This document shows positions 22,461-30,264 of a stretch of DNA of 35,824 nt, piece by piece. The notes below the pieces were generated by a model that saw only the letters and a list, made by a program, of their open reading frames with translations, searched no databases and was not told the origin of the DNA. Position 1 is the stretch's first letter. Each line of letters begins with the position of its first letter. This DNA comes from JAGLWP01 sp964406515 (GTDB taxonomy: Archaea > Nanobdellota > Nanobdellia > Pacearchaeales > GW2011-AR1). Location of the stretch: the NCBI GenBank assembly GCA_964406515.1, contig CAYORV010000006.1, positions 1 to 35,824 on the forward strand. Reading direction: 5' to 3'. The position numbers were made by a program, and so were the translations under genes.

Positions 22461-22604
22461 TCAACTCTTAATCAAACTAAACAATCTTTCCTTTCTTTCT
22501 GTCTCATTATTTAATCTTTCTTTAACCATTCCTTGTTTCTTCATAAATTCTAAAGCTTTGATGGTTGTTTCCCATTGAGATTTTATTTTTTCAGAAAATC
22601 TTTC
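22461..22604 (-). pseudogene. 5'-truncated winged-helix regulator remnant
   Basis: Open from the TAG at 22605-22607 to a TGA at 22461-22463, 47 codons with no ATG, GTG or TTG near its start. It reads like the second half of a winged helix: WETTIKALEFMKKQGMVKER followed by a basic wing and RLFSLIKS. It overlaps the end of the 332-aa gene in another frame. Probably a remnant of a larger HTH gene or one end of a rearrangement. Confidence 0.45.
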
Positions 22605-23581
22605 CTAAGAAAAATTCCTTTTTCAAAAAATTCTTGCTTATGAATTTTTTTAGTAAATTCCTCAATCATTGAATCCATTTCATCTTTTCCCAAATATCTT
22701 AAAATGAGGGTTTCTAAGATATAAAGGGTGGAGTTAAGAATTATTTCCAACGATTCATAAAATTCTAATATGTCAAAATCACTCATTTCTGAAAGAATAT
22801 ATGCATCAACATCTTCATAATTAGATTTGATTCTTAATCTATACATGCAATCAAACAAAGTAGTATTATGAATCCTTTTCTCTACCTTTTTTTTATCCTT
22901 TACTGCCCATTTCTTTTTCCTTTTTCCTTCTTGTGTCTTAATATCTTTTGTACTTTCTCTTTTTTGTTTAAATTGCCTCTCCCTTGTTGTTTTAAGAAAT
23001 TTTGCAAAACAACTTTCAAAACTTCCTTCAGAAGGAACTGATAACATAGACACCTCGGAAATCCCTTCCTTAAAACATTCAAATTTCAAATTTCCTAATT
23101 TTTCAAGACCAGAACAATAACAACTCCAAGGGTATAAGAATAATTTCCTTTTACTAATCCATTCAGAAATTGCACTCAGTGTTTTTGTATGATTCGGATT
23201 TATATCACTATTTGAAGATTCAAATAATGCTCTTACTGATAAATAAAGAGAATAATATGCTTGAACAGGAGACCAATGTATTGAGTATTTCATAAACTCT
23301 CCACCAATAATAACAGGAAGTAAAAAATTCAGTTCCGTATGCCAAGAATTAAAAAGTAAACTTTTAATTTTTTCCAAATCTACAAAAGCGTTTCTATCAA
23401 ACATGCTTTTTTCTATATTTTTGTTTATTTTTTCTAAATAATTTTCTTGCCCAAATTCTTTTTTAATTAAATTTGCTAAACTAATTAAATAATTCTTATA
23501 AGTCTTAAAAGAGATTGTTTCATCATTATCTTTGAAAATATCTTGAGGAGTGATTTCTTTAAAACTTTTTGGCTCATCCAT
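22583..23581 (-). CDS. Unknown 332-aa protein with HEPN-like helical features
   Basis: All-helical in appearance. Two segments recall HEPN folds: SPVQAYYSLYLSVRALFESS (about residue 105) and MYRLRIKSNYEDVDAYI (about 245). The catalytic RxxxxxH of RNase-active HEPN is not evident. A very basic stretch (about 205-235, KRKKKWAVKDKKKVEKR) suggests nucleic-acid contact. It lies between the two copies of the 404-bp repeat and beside an HTH remnant, so it looks accessory. A TATA candidate around 23603-23620 overlaps the end of repeat copy B. Confidence 0.6.
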   Translation of the reverse strand: MDEPKSFKEITPQDIFKDNDETISFKTYKNYLISLANLIKKEFGQENYLEKINKNIEKSMFDRNAFVDLEKIKSLLFNSWHTELNFLLPVIIGGEFMKYSIHWSPVQAYYSLYLSVRALFESSNSDINPNHTKTLSAISEWISKRKLFLYPWSCYCSGLEKLGNLKFECFKEGISEVSMLSVPSEGSFESCFAKFLKTTRERQFKQKRESTKDIKTQEGKRKKKWAVKDKKKVEKRIHNTTLFDCMYRLRIKSNYEDVDAYILSEMSDFDILEFYESLEIILNSTLYILETLILRYLGKDEMDSMIEEFTKKIHKQEFFEKGIFLRKDFLKK

Positions 23582-23613
23582 AACAATGATGATTAAACAG
23601 ATGTTTTTATTGA

Positions 23614-24017
23614 TTTTTATACTTTTCTGTCTTATACTACTTGTTTCAAATTCCCTTTAAACTCTTCCAAATCTTTAGTTTTTATTTTCGCTCCAACAGC
23701 ATTTTCATGTCCTCCACCTGTTGCGCCCTCAAGTCCTTCAATTGCCTTTAAAACTTTCTTCCTAACCTTTTCTCCCCTTACAGAAATACTTGTAGTCACA
23801 TCTAAAACACGCATTACTACAATTACTTTTTCAGGAAACAAATAACTCAACTGATTTGATAAATCTGCACTAATACTTGTCTCTCCAGAATATTGAAAAA
23901 ATAAAATTTTACTATCATCCAAGTTTGATTTTGCTTTTTTTATTAATTTTTGATATGTCTTATCAATTTCCTTAAATCTTTCGTGCATAATTCTATTTTT
24001 CGGACTCTCATCCAAAA
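23614..24017 (-). repeat. 404-bp direct repeat, copy B
   Basis: Contains the C-terminal half and stop of the intact DHH gene and a little downstream DNA. Copy A is at 21055-21458, 2559 bp away in the same orientation. See copy A for identity. Recombination between them would delete the 2.5-kb block with the 332-aa gene and secreted proteins. Confidence 0.9.
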
Positions 24018-24669
24018 CTTCGTAAGGACTTTTCACCTTCATCAAAAATTTCAACATATGAATCACATTTGTCGTTCTATCTTTCAAAGCAAAACTAAAT
24101 ATTCTTGAAATCTTGCCAATTTGAGAATTATAAAGAATCCCAAAAGGCTTATCTGTTTTAAATCCTAAATCCAAATATCGTTTCAAAAATTCAGAATAAA
24201 AATCAGGAATAAAATGATCTGAAACACAACCCGCGACCGCCAACCACAAATCTTCTTTTTTCTTAGTAATTTCATAACATAAATAAGTAACTGGTTCATT
24301 TTTTTTACCACGATTAAACACAGGATTATAATAATTAACAAAAGATGGTATATCCTTTCTATCAATTTCATGATGATCAATCCAAACCACTGGAAGATTC
24401 ACTTGTTTAATTGCTTCAAGAAATTCCTTTGAAACAACCGGCTTGTCTAAAATAAAAACATAATCTGCATCTAATTCCTTGACTTTTCTAAAATAATCTA
24501 TTGTTAAATCTGGAAAAGATCTTATTGCGACTCCTTTGCCTCTTCCAAGATATCGTTGCAATAAAAGAAACGCGCAAAGCCCATCTGGATCATTATCAAA
24601 AAAGAAAAGCGGATTCTGCGCCTTTTCAAGATGTTCCTTTATTTCTTTAATTTGTTTTTTTGTTAGCAT
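23632..24669 (-). CDS. DHH-family phosphoesterase (RecJ-like)
   Basis: 345 aa. DHH domain: FFDNDPDGLCAFLLL (metal-binding Asp residues), the ILDKP segment, the motif WIDHHEID (about residue 97) and a later Asp in VAGCVSDHF. DHHA1 domain: TGGGHENAVGAK (about 320). This matches archaeal RecJ-like or GAN-type single-strand nucleases or nanoRNases; which one cannot be told. The gene starts one base after the PLP decarboxylase stop and is third in a DHS-decarboxylase-DHH operon. Its 3' 361 bp are duplicated at 21098-21458. Confidence 0.9.
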   Translation of the reverse strand: MLTKKQIKEIKEHLEKAQNPLFFFDNDPDGLCAFLLLQRYLGRGKGVAIRSFPDLTIDYFRKVKELDADYVFILDKPVVSKEFLEAIKQVNLPVVWIDHHEIDRKDIPSFVNYYNPVFNRGKKNEPVTYLCYEITKKKEDLWLAVAGCVSDHFIPDFYSEFLKRYLDLGFKTDKPFGILYNSQIGKISRIFSFALKDRTTNVIHMLKFLMKVKSPYEVLDESPKNRIMHERFKEIDKTYQKLIKKAKSNLDDSKILFFQYSGETSISADLSNQLSYLFPEKVIVVMRVLDVTTSISVRGEKVRKKVLKAIEGLEGATGGGHENAVGAKIKTKDLEEFKGNLKQVV

Positions 24670-24670
24670 T

Positions 24671-25702
24671 TTAATTATTTATGATTGTCTTTAATTTCTT
24701 ATAACCGAAAAAATCAGTTGTATAATTATAAGCACCAGCATTTAAAAAAACAACCTTATCTCCAATTTTAGGATTTTTCAATTTGACCTTGTATCTAAAA
24801 ATATCATCTCGTGTTGGGGAATTACCTTTAATCAAAAAATCCTTACCAACCTCTAATTCTCCTTCAATCAACATTTTTGTCCCAGTCATTACAGTATCTA
24901 ATGCACAATTATAGATTGTAGTATTAATAACAATATTACTTTCTTGAATTTGAATTATTTCTGTTTCAAGTTTCACAGAAGGCGCAGCAATAAATCTTCC
25001 AGGTTCAATATAAGTTTCAATTTTCCAATCATCCAAAAATTTCTTAGCATCAGACAATCTCTCAAATACATAATCCAAAATATTAGAAGTATAACCTCTA
25101 TAAACAGAAGGCAATCCTCCTCCCAAATTCACAAAATTAATTCTTTCTAAACTCTCATTTATCAAAGAATCCTCAATCTCACTTTTAATCTCCCATTCAC
25201 TCGTATTCTGCGTTTTACGATGAATATGAATTCCCAACTTATCAATAAATTGTTCTTCTCCAATCCTTCCAATAATCTCATTAACAATTTTTGAACTCAT
25301 TCCATAAACAAAATACTTTCCTGTTCCAATTCTATGTTCTTGAAATTTCATTCTAAGAGAAAGATTTATTTTCTCTCCTATCTCCTTAGCAACATTCAAT
25401 ATCCTCTCCAAATCAATTTCATTATCTACAACAAAATTTCTAATCCCTTTATCAAGAATCTCTTTCAATTCATCTTCTGATTCAGCCTGAGTAAAGAACC
25501 AAATCTTAGATTTCTCCTTAATCATCTCAATTTCTTCTTTAGCATGAATAGAAAAATCACAATCAGAACAAACATCTTGCAAAACCTTCCCAACCTCTTT
25601 ATTTGTCTTATAAGAATAAGAAACTTTCAACCCCAAATCTCTTAATTTATCATACTGCTCTAAAACTTTTTTCTTAGAAAGTATAAATTTAGCTTCACTC
25701 AT
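24671..25702 (-). CDS. Fold-III PLP decarboxylase (ornithine/DAP decarboxylase family)
   Basis: 343 aa. The PLP Lys is in VSYSYKTN (about residue 32). IHAKEEIEMI, the PLP-phosphate loop NLGGGLP, and IEPGRFIAAPS follow the ODC/DapDC/CANSDC order. In the family, a Cys in a GPTCDSxD-like motif comes from the second subunit; here GNSPTRDDIF has Pro-Thr in that place, so chemistry or substrate may differ. Overlapping deoxyhypusine synthase by 8 nt suggests a role in making polyamine for hypusine. Substrate not assignable. Confidence 0.88.
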   Translation of the reverse strand: MSEAKFILSKKKVLEQYDKLRDLGLKVSYSYKTNKEVGKVLQDVCSDCDFSIHAKEEIEMIKEKSKIWFFTQAESEDELKEILDKGIRNFVVDNEIDLERILNVAKEIGEKINLSLRMKFQEHRIGTGKYFVYGMSSKIVNEIIGRIGEEQFIDKLGIHIHRKTQNTSEWEIKSEIEDSLINESLERINFVNLGGGLPSVYRGYTSNILDYVFERLSDAKKFLDDWKIETYIEPGRFIAAPSVKLETEIIQIQESNIVINTTIYNCALDTVMTGTKMLIEGELEVGKDFLIKGNSPTRDDIFRYKVKLKNPKIGDKVVFLNAGAYNYTTDFFGYKKLKTIINN

Positions 25703-26639
25703 TTTCCAATAATCCTTCTTGTTTTAATTTATCCAAGACAGAACACATTATCAATGGAAAAGTAATTGTTACATCTCCAATAACAGTTGAGGCTTCTGCA
25801 TCATCTTTTAATTTCCCCCATGATTTAGCTTCCTGTGTAGTCGCCCCACTCATTGAACCAGAAGACGCATGGCTTGTAGTTAGATAAACAGCATAATCAA
25901 AACCTCCAGACATCAAAGCAGAAAAAACAGCATAATGTTTTGAAATACTCCCTCCAAGAGAAATCAAACCTTTTTTATCATCAAATCCAATATCTGTTGC
26001 AATTCGTTTCATGTCTAAAATAGTATCAACAATAAAATCAGGGTGTTTTTGCTGAAACATAAACAACTGAAAACCAAAAGAAGAATCTGCAATTCCAGGA
26101 CAATAGATAGGAATGTTATTTTTGGCTGCTTGATAAAGAATAGAATTCTCGCCATTTAACATCAATCCAATTTCATATAGCAATTCTGAAGAAGAGATTC
26201 GATTTTTCTTAGCATAAATCTTTTCCAAATATTCCATCATCAAATCCTCAAATTTCATATAACTCTCATTCCTAATTAACAAATTTCCAACTCGATTCTC
26301 CCCTCTTTCATGAAGTTGAATATCATCTGCATAAAAACTAGAAATTTCAAAGTCTTCTCCAACAGCTTTCATTAAATCCTCTTCAATCGCCCCAGAAGTT
26401 GTAACCAAAACATTAGGAACTTGTAATTTGCAAAGCTGGGAGAAAAGCCCTCTCAATCCAGAAGTTACCATATTTGAAGTAAAAGTAAGAAAAATCTTTG
26501 AACCAGAACGCTTCATTTTCATAATAACATCAACCGCATTACTGAGCTCTGTGGCCTGATAACCTACAGAGCCAAAACTATCAACAAGCGCTTCAACAGA
26601 CATACCAGGTTTCCATAAAATATCTTTAACTTTTTTCAT
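25695..26639 (-). CDS. dys: Deoxyhypusine synthase
   Basis: 314 aa. Typical features: FLTFTSNMVTSGLRGLFSQLC, NVLVTTSGAIEEDLMKA, the NAD-binding GGSISKHYAVFSA, and SWGKL with the catalytic Lys near residue 278, followed by TVIGDVTITFPLIM. It transfers the aminobutyl group of spermidine to a Lys of aIF5A. The downstream PLP decarboxylase (8-nt overlap) may supply the amine, linking synthesis and use. TTSHASSGSMSG replaces the usual TGQEFDGSDSG-like region, within archaeal variation. Confidence 0.95.
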   Translation of the reverse strand: MKKVKDILWKPGMSVEALVDSFGSVGYQATELSNAVDVIMKMKRSGSKIFLTFTSNMVTSGLRGLFSQLCKLQVPNVLVTTSGAIEEDLMKAVGEDFEISSFYADDIQLHERGENRVGNLLIRNESYMKFEDLMMEYLEKIYAKKNRISSSELLYEIGLMLNGENSILYQAAKNNIPIYCPGIADSSFGFQLFMFQQKHPDFIVDTILDMKRIATDIGFDDKKGLISLGGSISKHYAVFSALMSGGFDYAVYLTTSHASSGSMSGATTQEAKSWGKLKDDAEASTVIGDVTITFPLIMCSVLDKLKQEGLLENE

Positions 26640-26814
26640 TTTAATTAGATTTTAAATTAAGTAAAACTTCCAGTAGAAAAATTAATTTGGGATTGCAATA
26701 TTTGAAATATCCGCAAAGTTCATAAAATCAAAAACAAGAGTTTATTTTTAAAACTTTGTATATACATTAAATCACAAGAATCTTTTTAAATGGGAAACAC
26801 TCTGTAAAAATACA
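26640..26814. promoter_or_regulatory. Divergent promoter region, dys / 66-aa gene
   Basis: 175 nt, AT-rich. CTTTTTAAAT (26783-26792) lies about 27 nt before the 66-aa gene ATG; the other side holds AT-rich TATA candidates for dys. No further feature is seen. Confidence 0.45.
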
Positions 26815-27015
26815 ATGAATAAATGGACAGAAATATTACTCGGGCTATTGTTGTTAAATGGGGTAATTCTATTGGTCTGGACATCAGTCCAATGGGGAAC
26901 TTTCTGGAATTTCAAACATGCTGCATGGGAATTCCTTAAAGGAGGACTAGTTTGGATGATAAGCTTAATAGGTCTTATTTTTATAATGCTAGGCGTTAGC
27001 GATTTGAAAGAATAA
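26815..27015 (+). CDS. Small two-TM membrane protein (66 aa)
   Basis: TM1 ILLGLLLLNGVILLVWTSV, a Trp-rich middle (QWGTFWNFKHAAWEFLKGG), TM2 WMISLIGLIFIMLGVS and a short charged end. The layout is a hairpin with both ends on one side. No family name is known to me. A TATA box 27 nt upstream supports the start. Its stop abuts the convergent SpoIIM-family gene with no gap. Confidence 0.7.
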   Translation: MNKWTEILLGLLLLNGVILLVWTSVQWGTFWNFKHAAWEFLKGGLVWMISLIGLIFIMLGVSDLKE

Positions 27016-27609
27016 TTAACTCAAAGCTATAAAACTTCCTTCAATTATCGCTGCAATTATTAAAAGGGGTATTACCACTAATAAAAATATTTTTAAAATT
27101 CTTAATATATCTTCTTTAAAAAATTTCTGTTTATTTTTCTGAAAAGCAAATGTTCCTAATTTCAATCCAAGGGCAAGCGAAATAAATATTGCAGGTAATT
27201 CAAAAACCCCATGAGGAAAAAGCAACAATAATGATGAAACTCCTGCATTTGAAACACTCATCTCAGAAACAAATCCTAAAACATATCCATTAGCAATTGT
27301 AGCAAAAACTGGAAATATTCCAAAGAAAATTCCAAATGCCATTCCAAAAAAACTACTTTTGATATTATTCAAAAAAATCTTAAAAATGACTCCAAGAGGA
27401 GACAAGCCTTCCATCTCTGCTAAAATATCTTCAAAAAGTTTTATTATCTGTTCAGTAATATAAACAGGAGCAGGAACAAAAAAACCAATAAACGCAAAAA
27501 CAAAAAACACACCTATAACAGCATAAATAAATTTCCTTGATTTTTTAATGTATTTCCAACATTCACTATATTCTTTCTTTAAATCAAATCCTCTTTTTTT
27601 CATTTTCAT
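27016..27609 (-). CDS. SpoIIM/DUF95-family membrane protein
   Basis: 197 aa. Stage-II-sporulation-M family features: KEYSECWKYIKKSRKFIYAV, then TM helices with FKIFLNNIKSSFFGMAFGIFFGI, ANGYVLGFVS and LLLFPHGVFELPAIFISLALGL, the last a family hallmark. In archaea these are membrane proteins of unknown role. The start overlaps the rhomboid stop by one base, so they are co-translated. Confidence 0.93.
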   Translation of the reverse strand: MKMKKRGFDLKKEYSECWKYIKKSRKFIYAVIGVFFVFAFIGFFVPAPVYITEQIIKLFEDILAEMEGLSPLGVIFKIFLNNIKSSFFGMAFGIFFGIFPVFATIANGYVLGFVSEMSVSNAGVSSLLLLFPHGVFELPAIFISLALGLKLGTFAFQKNKQKFFKEDILRILKIFLLVVIPLLIIAAIIEGSFIALS

Positions 27610-28280
27610 TAACTAAAATGTTTACTGATATATTTGGTTTTGTTTTTATATTTCTTTCTTAAATAAATTCCGTAAGCTAATCCTAAAATCAATCCTCCAA
27701 GATGCGCAGTATTTCCGATTGGAACATTTCCTAGTGCCGAAATTATCCAAAGCAAAATCAAAATTCCTGGAGCAGCATATTTCATTTTAATGGGAATAGG
27801 TATAAACATAATGTAAACTGGCAAATCTGGTGTCAAAAACATCAATAAACCAACAAGCCCAAATAAAGCACCTGAAGCTCCAACAGCATAAATACTAAGG
27901 TCTGTTTTAAGAATATAACTAGTCAAAATAAAAAATAATCCGGCAAACAAACCTGCAGTTAAATAAAACCACAAATATCTTTTTTTGCCAAGAATCTTTT
28001 CAACTAATGAGCCAATAAAAAACAATGAAAGCATATTTACAAAAAGATGAAAAAACCCTCCATGCATAAACATTGAAGTTAAAAAAGTCCAAAGATATTT
28101 TCCTTGTAAAATATTAGAGGGTTTTATTGCAATATAATTCAAAAACTTAGCGTTGGTAGCCATCAAAATTGCAAACAAAATAAAAGCGACAACATTAATC
28201 AAAATAATTGTAGAGTTAACACTTAATTTTCCTAAAAGATTTTTCCTTTTTTTAGATTGAGTGCTATAAACATAGGCCAT
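27609..28280 (-). CDS. Rhomboid intramembrane serine protease
   Basis: 223 aa with six TM helices. MHGGFFHLFVNM is the L1/TM2 motif, GASGALFGL holds the catalytic Ser in TM4, and NTAHLGGLILGL holds the catalytic His in TM6. It cleaves membrane proteins within the bilayer. It lies 7 nt after the TFE stop, probably in one operon TFE-rhomboid-SpoIIM. The C-terminal tail is basic (LRKKYKNKTKY). Confidence 0.96.
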   Translation of the reverse strand: MAYVYSTQSKKRKNLLGKLSVNSTIILINVVAFILFAILMATNAKFLNYIAIKPSNILQGKYLWTFLTSMFMHGGFFHLFVNMLSLFFIGSLVEKILGKKRYLWFYLTAGLFAGLFFILTSYILKTDLSIYAVGASGALFGLVGLLMFLTPDLPVYIMFIPIPIKMKYAAPGILILLWIISALGNVPIGNTAHLGGLILGLAYGIYLRKKYKNKTKYISKHFS

Positions 28281-28287
28281 TTTAAAA

Positions 28288-29100
28288 TTATTTTTTTGTC
28301 TTAGATTTAGATGAACTTTTCTTCTTAACTACTTTCTTTTTTGTAGGAGTTTTTTTTGCCCTTTGTAAAGATTTTTTACCAAAATCTTTCGGGGTACGCC
28401 CATGGTGTGCAGGAGTTTTCTTTTTAGTCGAAGTTATTTTTTTCTTCACAGTTTTCTTAACTAATTTCTTAGCAGGTTTTTTTGCAGCCAGAGTTAATTT
28501 CCTTCTCGCTTTTTTATTTCTCGCTTTTTCTTCTTCTATTTTCTTTAAATCTTTAGCTTTAATTTTACCTAACCTTTCACTTTCTTTCTGAATTTCTTCA
28601 CAAACTAGTTTTAATTCTTTCTCAAATTTACTTTTTGCCCTTTCTAAATCTCTTACAACAAGGGTATTATCCTTCAAAGAATAAACCTCGCCACATTCAT
28701 CACAAATAAAATCGTGCAACAAAGCATTTTCTTCAGTAATTTCAATATTGCATCTTTCACAAACATAAAATTGTTTTTCTTGTCTGCTTTTCAATTGATG
28801 TTTTATTTGGTTAATATTTTTTAATAAAATATACTCTAAGAATTTCAATGATTTCAAAACTTCAATTTTCCAAAAATAAGTATACCATCCTTTTTTCTTA
28901 TCTTTTTTTCTAATAGAAGAAACCAAACCTTGATCAGAAATTTTATACAAAAGATTTCTTGTCTGATTAATTGTAAAATCAAGTTTTTTTGCAATCACAA
29001 ACTCATTTACATGCCTTTTATTATCTAATAATTCAACTAATCCTTCACCCGGTTTTCCAACAATACTTAATATAACTTCATTAAGAATTTTAGTTAACAT
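28288..29100 (-). CDS. tfe: Transcription factor E (TFE/TFIIE-alpha) with basic tail
   Basis: 270 aa; archaeal TFE is usually about 170-190. The N-terminal winged helix (HVNEFVIAKKLDFTINQTRNLLYKISDQGLV) is followed by a zinc ribbon (CERCNIEI, ICDECGEVYSL) and a coiled coil (LERAKSKFEKELKLVCEEI). The extra 90 residues are Lys/Ala/Thr/Pro-rich, like histone-H1 tails, and contain an in-frame 22-residue insertion (AHHGRTPKDFGKKSLQRAK with flanks) encoded by a double-hairpin repeat. TFE helps open promoters with TBP and TFB. The basic tail could bind DNA. Confidence 0.94.
   Translation of the reverse strand: MLTKILNEVILSIVGKPGEGLVELLDNKRHVNEFVIAKKLDFTINQTRNLLYKISDQGLVSSIRKKDKKKGWYTYFWKIEVLKSLKFLEYILLKNINQIKHQLKSRQEKQFYVCERCNIEITEENALLHDFICDECGEVYSLKDNTLVVRDLERAKSKFEKELKLVCEEIQKESERLGKIKAKDLKKIEEEKARNKKARRKLTLAAKKPAKKLVKKTVKKKITSTKKKTPAHHGRTPKDFGKKSLQRAKKTPTKKKVVKKKSSSKSKTKK
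28355..28410 (-). repeat. Double-hairpin repeat in TFE gene
   Basis: 56 bp, 53 identical to the LeuRS copy after its gap is closed. Hairpin 1: AAAGATTTT-TTACC-AAAATCTTT (28367-28389), with outer CCC/GGG pairing. Hairpin 2: ACGCC-CAT-GGTGT (28396-28408). Direct repeats AGGAGTTTT (28345-28353 and 28411-28419) flank it, 66 bp apart, a possible target-site duplication. Confidence 0.85.
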
Positions 29101-29137
29101 AGAATTATTAAAAAAAAATCAAATAAATACCTTTCGG

Positions 29138-29226
29138 TTGTGCTTTAGCGCAATCGTTGAGACTTTTTCTCGAAGTTGATTCAGTTGTACAAAGTGCAAA
29201 CGTCGAAACATTTTTTTTAAAATGTT
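29138..29226. other. Array of four hairpins upstream of TFE
   Basis: Within the 215-nt gap between TFE and the coiled-coil gene, four hairpins follow one another: TTGTGC-TTTA-GCGCAA (29138), GAGA-CTTTT-TCTC (29159), TTGTAC-AAA-GTGCAA (29185) and AACATTTT-TTTT-AAAATGTT (29207). Hairpins 1 and 3, and motifs such as GTTGATTC, repeat, so it may be a tandem two-hairpin unit. A small RNA, a transposable remnant or a regulatory region is possible. Confidence 0.5.
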
Positions 29227-29315
29227 GATTCGGTTATGATATTAAAATTATTCAGAAAGTTTTTAAACCTATATGCTATTTTATATATATTAAAAAGAGT
29301 ATATTAAAAAATAAA

Positions 29316-29903
29316 ATGGGGTTATTTAAAAAGAAATCAAATAAGGGAGATATAAAAAAGAAGCCAATATCTGCCAAGCCTTCTGAATTGCCTGAACTTC
29401 CAGAACTTCCAGATTTTGACGACGACTCGCCAAAATCATCCTTGGGGGGACCAAAAACAAAAGAACAACTATCCCCCTTACCACGTTTTCCCAATGATTC
29501 TTTCGGAAAAAAATTTTCACAAGATATTATTAAAGGAGCTGTAACTGGGGAAAAAGAGGAAAGCGAAGAGGATTTTGAAGCAGATGACTTTGTTCCAGAA
29601 CAAGAACAAATGATGCGACAACCTCTAAGTGAAAAAGAATTTAAATCTGTTCCTTCAACTTTTAGAGAAGCAGCAAAAAGTGTAAAAGAACCAATTTTCA
29701 TAAGAATAGATAAATTTGAAGAAAGCTTACATGCATTTGAAAAAGCTAAACAACAAATTACAGAAATTGAAAAAATGTTAAGAGACGTAAAAAGCTTAAA
29801 AGAAGAAGAAGAAAAAGAATTGGGCATGTGGGAAAGAGAAGTACAAAAAACAAAACTAGAAATTGAGAAAATAGACCAAGACATTTTTTCTAAGGTAGAA
29901 TAA
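29316..29903 (+). CDS. Coiled-coil protein of unknown function (195 aa)
   Basis: Starts MGLFKKKSNKGDIKKK, then has a Pro/Glu/Asp low-complexity linker (ELPELPELPDF), an acidic middle and a C-terminal coiled coil from EPIFIRIDKFEESLHAFEKA to the end. The coil is Glu/Lys-rich with regular heptads. I recall similar proteins paired with a second small coil protein in Woesearchaeota-like genomes, but no function is known to me. The next gene begins one base after its stop, so the two are likely partners. TATA-like boxes lie just upstream. Confidence 0.75.
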   Translation: MGLFKKKSNKGDIKKKPISAKPSELPELPELPDFDDDSPKSSLGGPKTKEQLSPLPRFPNDSFGKKFSQDIIKGAVTGEKEESEEDFEADDFVPEQEQMMRQPLSEKEFKSVPSTFREAAKSVKEPIFIRIDKFEESLHAFEKAKQQITEIEKMLRDVKSLKEEEEKELGMWEREVQKTKLEIEKIDQDIFSKVE

Positions 29904-29904
29904 A

Positions 29905-30264
29905 ATGAAAGAAGAAAACCCTGTTTATGTAAGATTAAGTTATGATGAAGCACTCGAAACTAAAAAGAATATTCTTTCTTTACAAGGAAATTTATTAAGA
30001 ATAATAAAAATAATCAGAACTTACAAGGCCTTGAGATTAGAAGAATTAAGAACAAAAGCAAAAACCTACAGAAAAATAAAAGAATTAGTTTTAAACATAA
30101 AAAAAATAAAAACAGATCTTCCAAAAATAAAAATCTCTCCGATTAAAAGAGAAGAAAACGAAATTAGAAAAACAATAAGCAAACCAAAAGATAAAGATGT
30201 TGATGATAGTCTTGAAAATCAATTAATGGAAATTCAAGAAAAATTAAGGGCTATCGGAGGTTAA
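29905..30264 (+). CDS. Partner coiled-coil protein (119 aa)
   Basis: Helical throughout: LSYDEALETKKNILSLQGNL, a central basic coil (RTYKALRLEELRTKAKTYRKIKELV), a Lys/Pro/Ile linker and a final coil (SLENQLMEIQEKLRAIGG). It follows the 195-aa coil gene by one base. Hetero-oligomer formation with that protein is inferred. Its end overlaps by 21 nt the end of the convergent 156-aa gene. No family is recognised. Confidence 0.75.
   Translation: MKEENPVYVRLSYDEALETKKNILSLQGNLLRIIKIIRTYKALRLEELRTKAKTYRKIKELVLNIKKIKTDLPKIKISPIKREENEIRKTISKPKDKDVDDSLENQLMEIQEKLRAIGG

Noticed and set aside
28430..28520. Lys-rich repeats in the TFE tail as a DNA repeat array
   Set aside because: Repetition is at the amino-acid level with varied codons; low-complexity coding sequence explains it.
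29435..29485. GGGGGGA...TCCCCC inverted repeat inside the 195-aa coiled-coil gene as another element copy
   Set aside because: No GGGGTAC box and no second hairpin; arms are 20 nt apart. May be a Pro/Gly-rich linker only.
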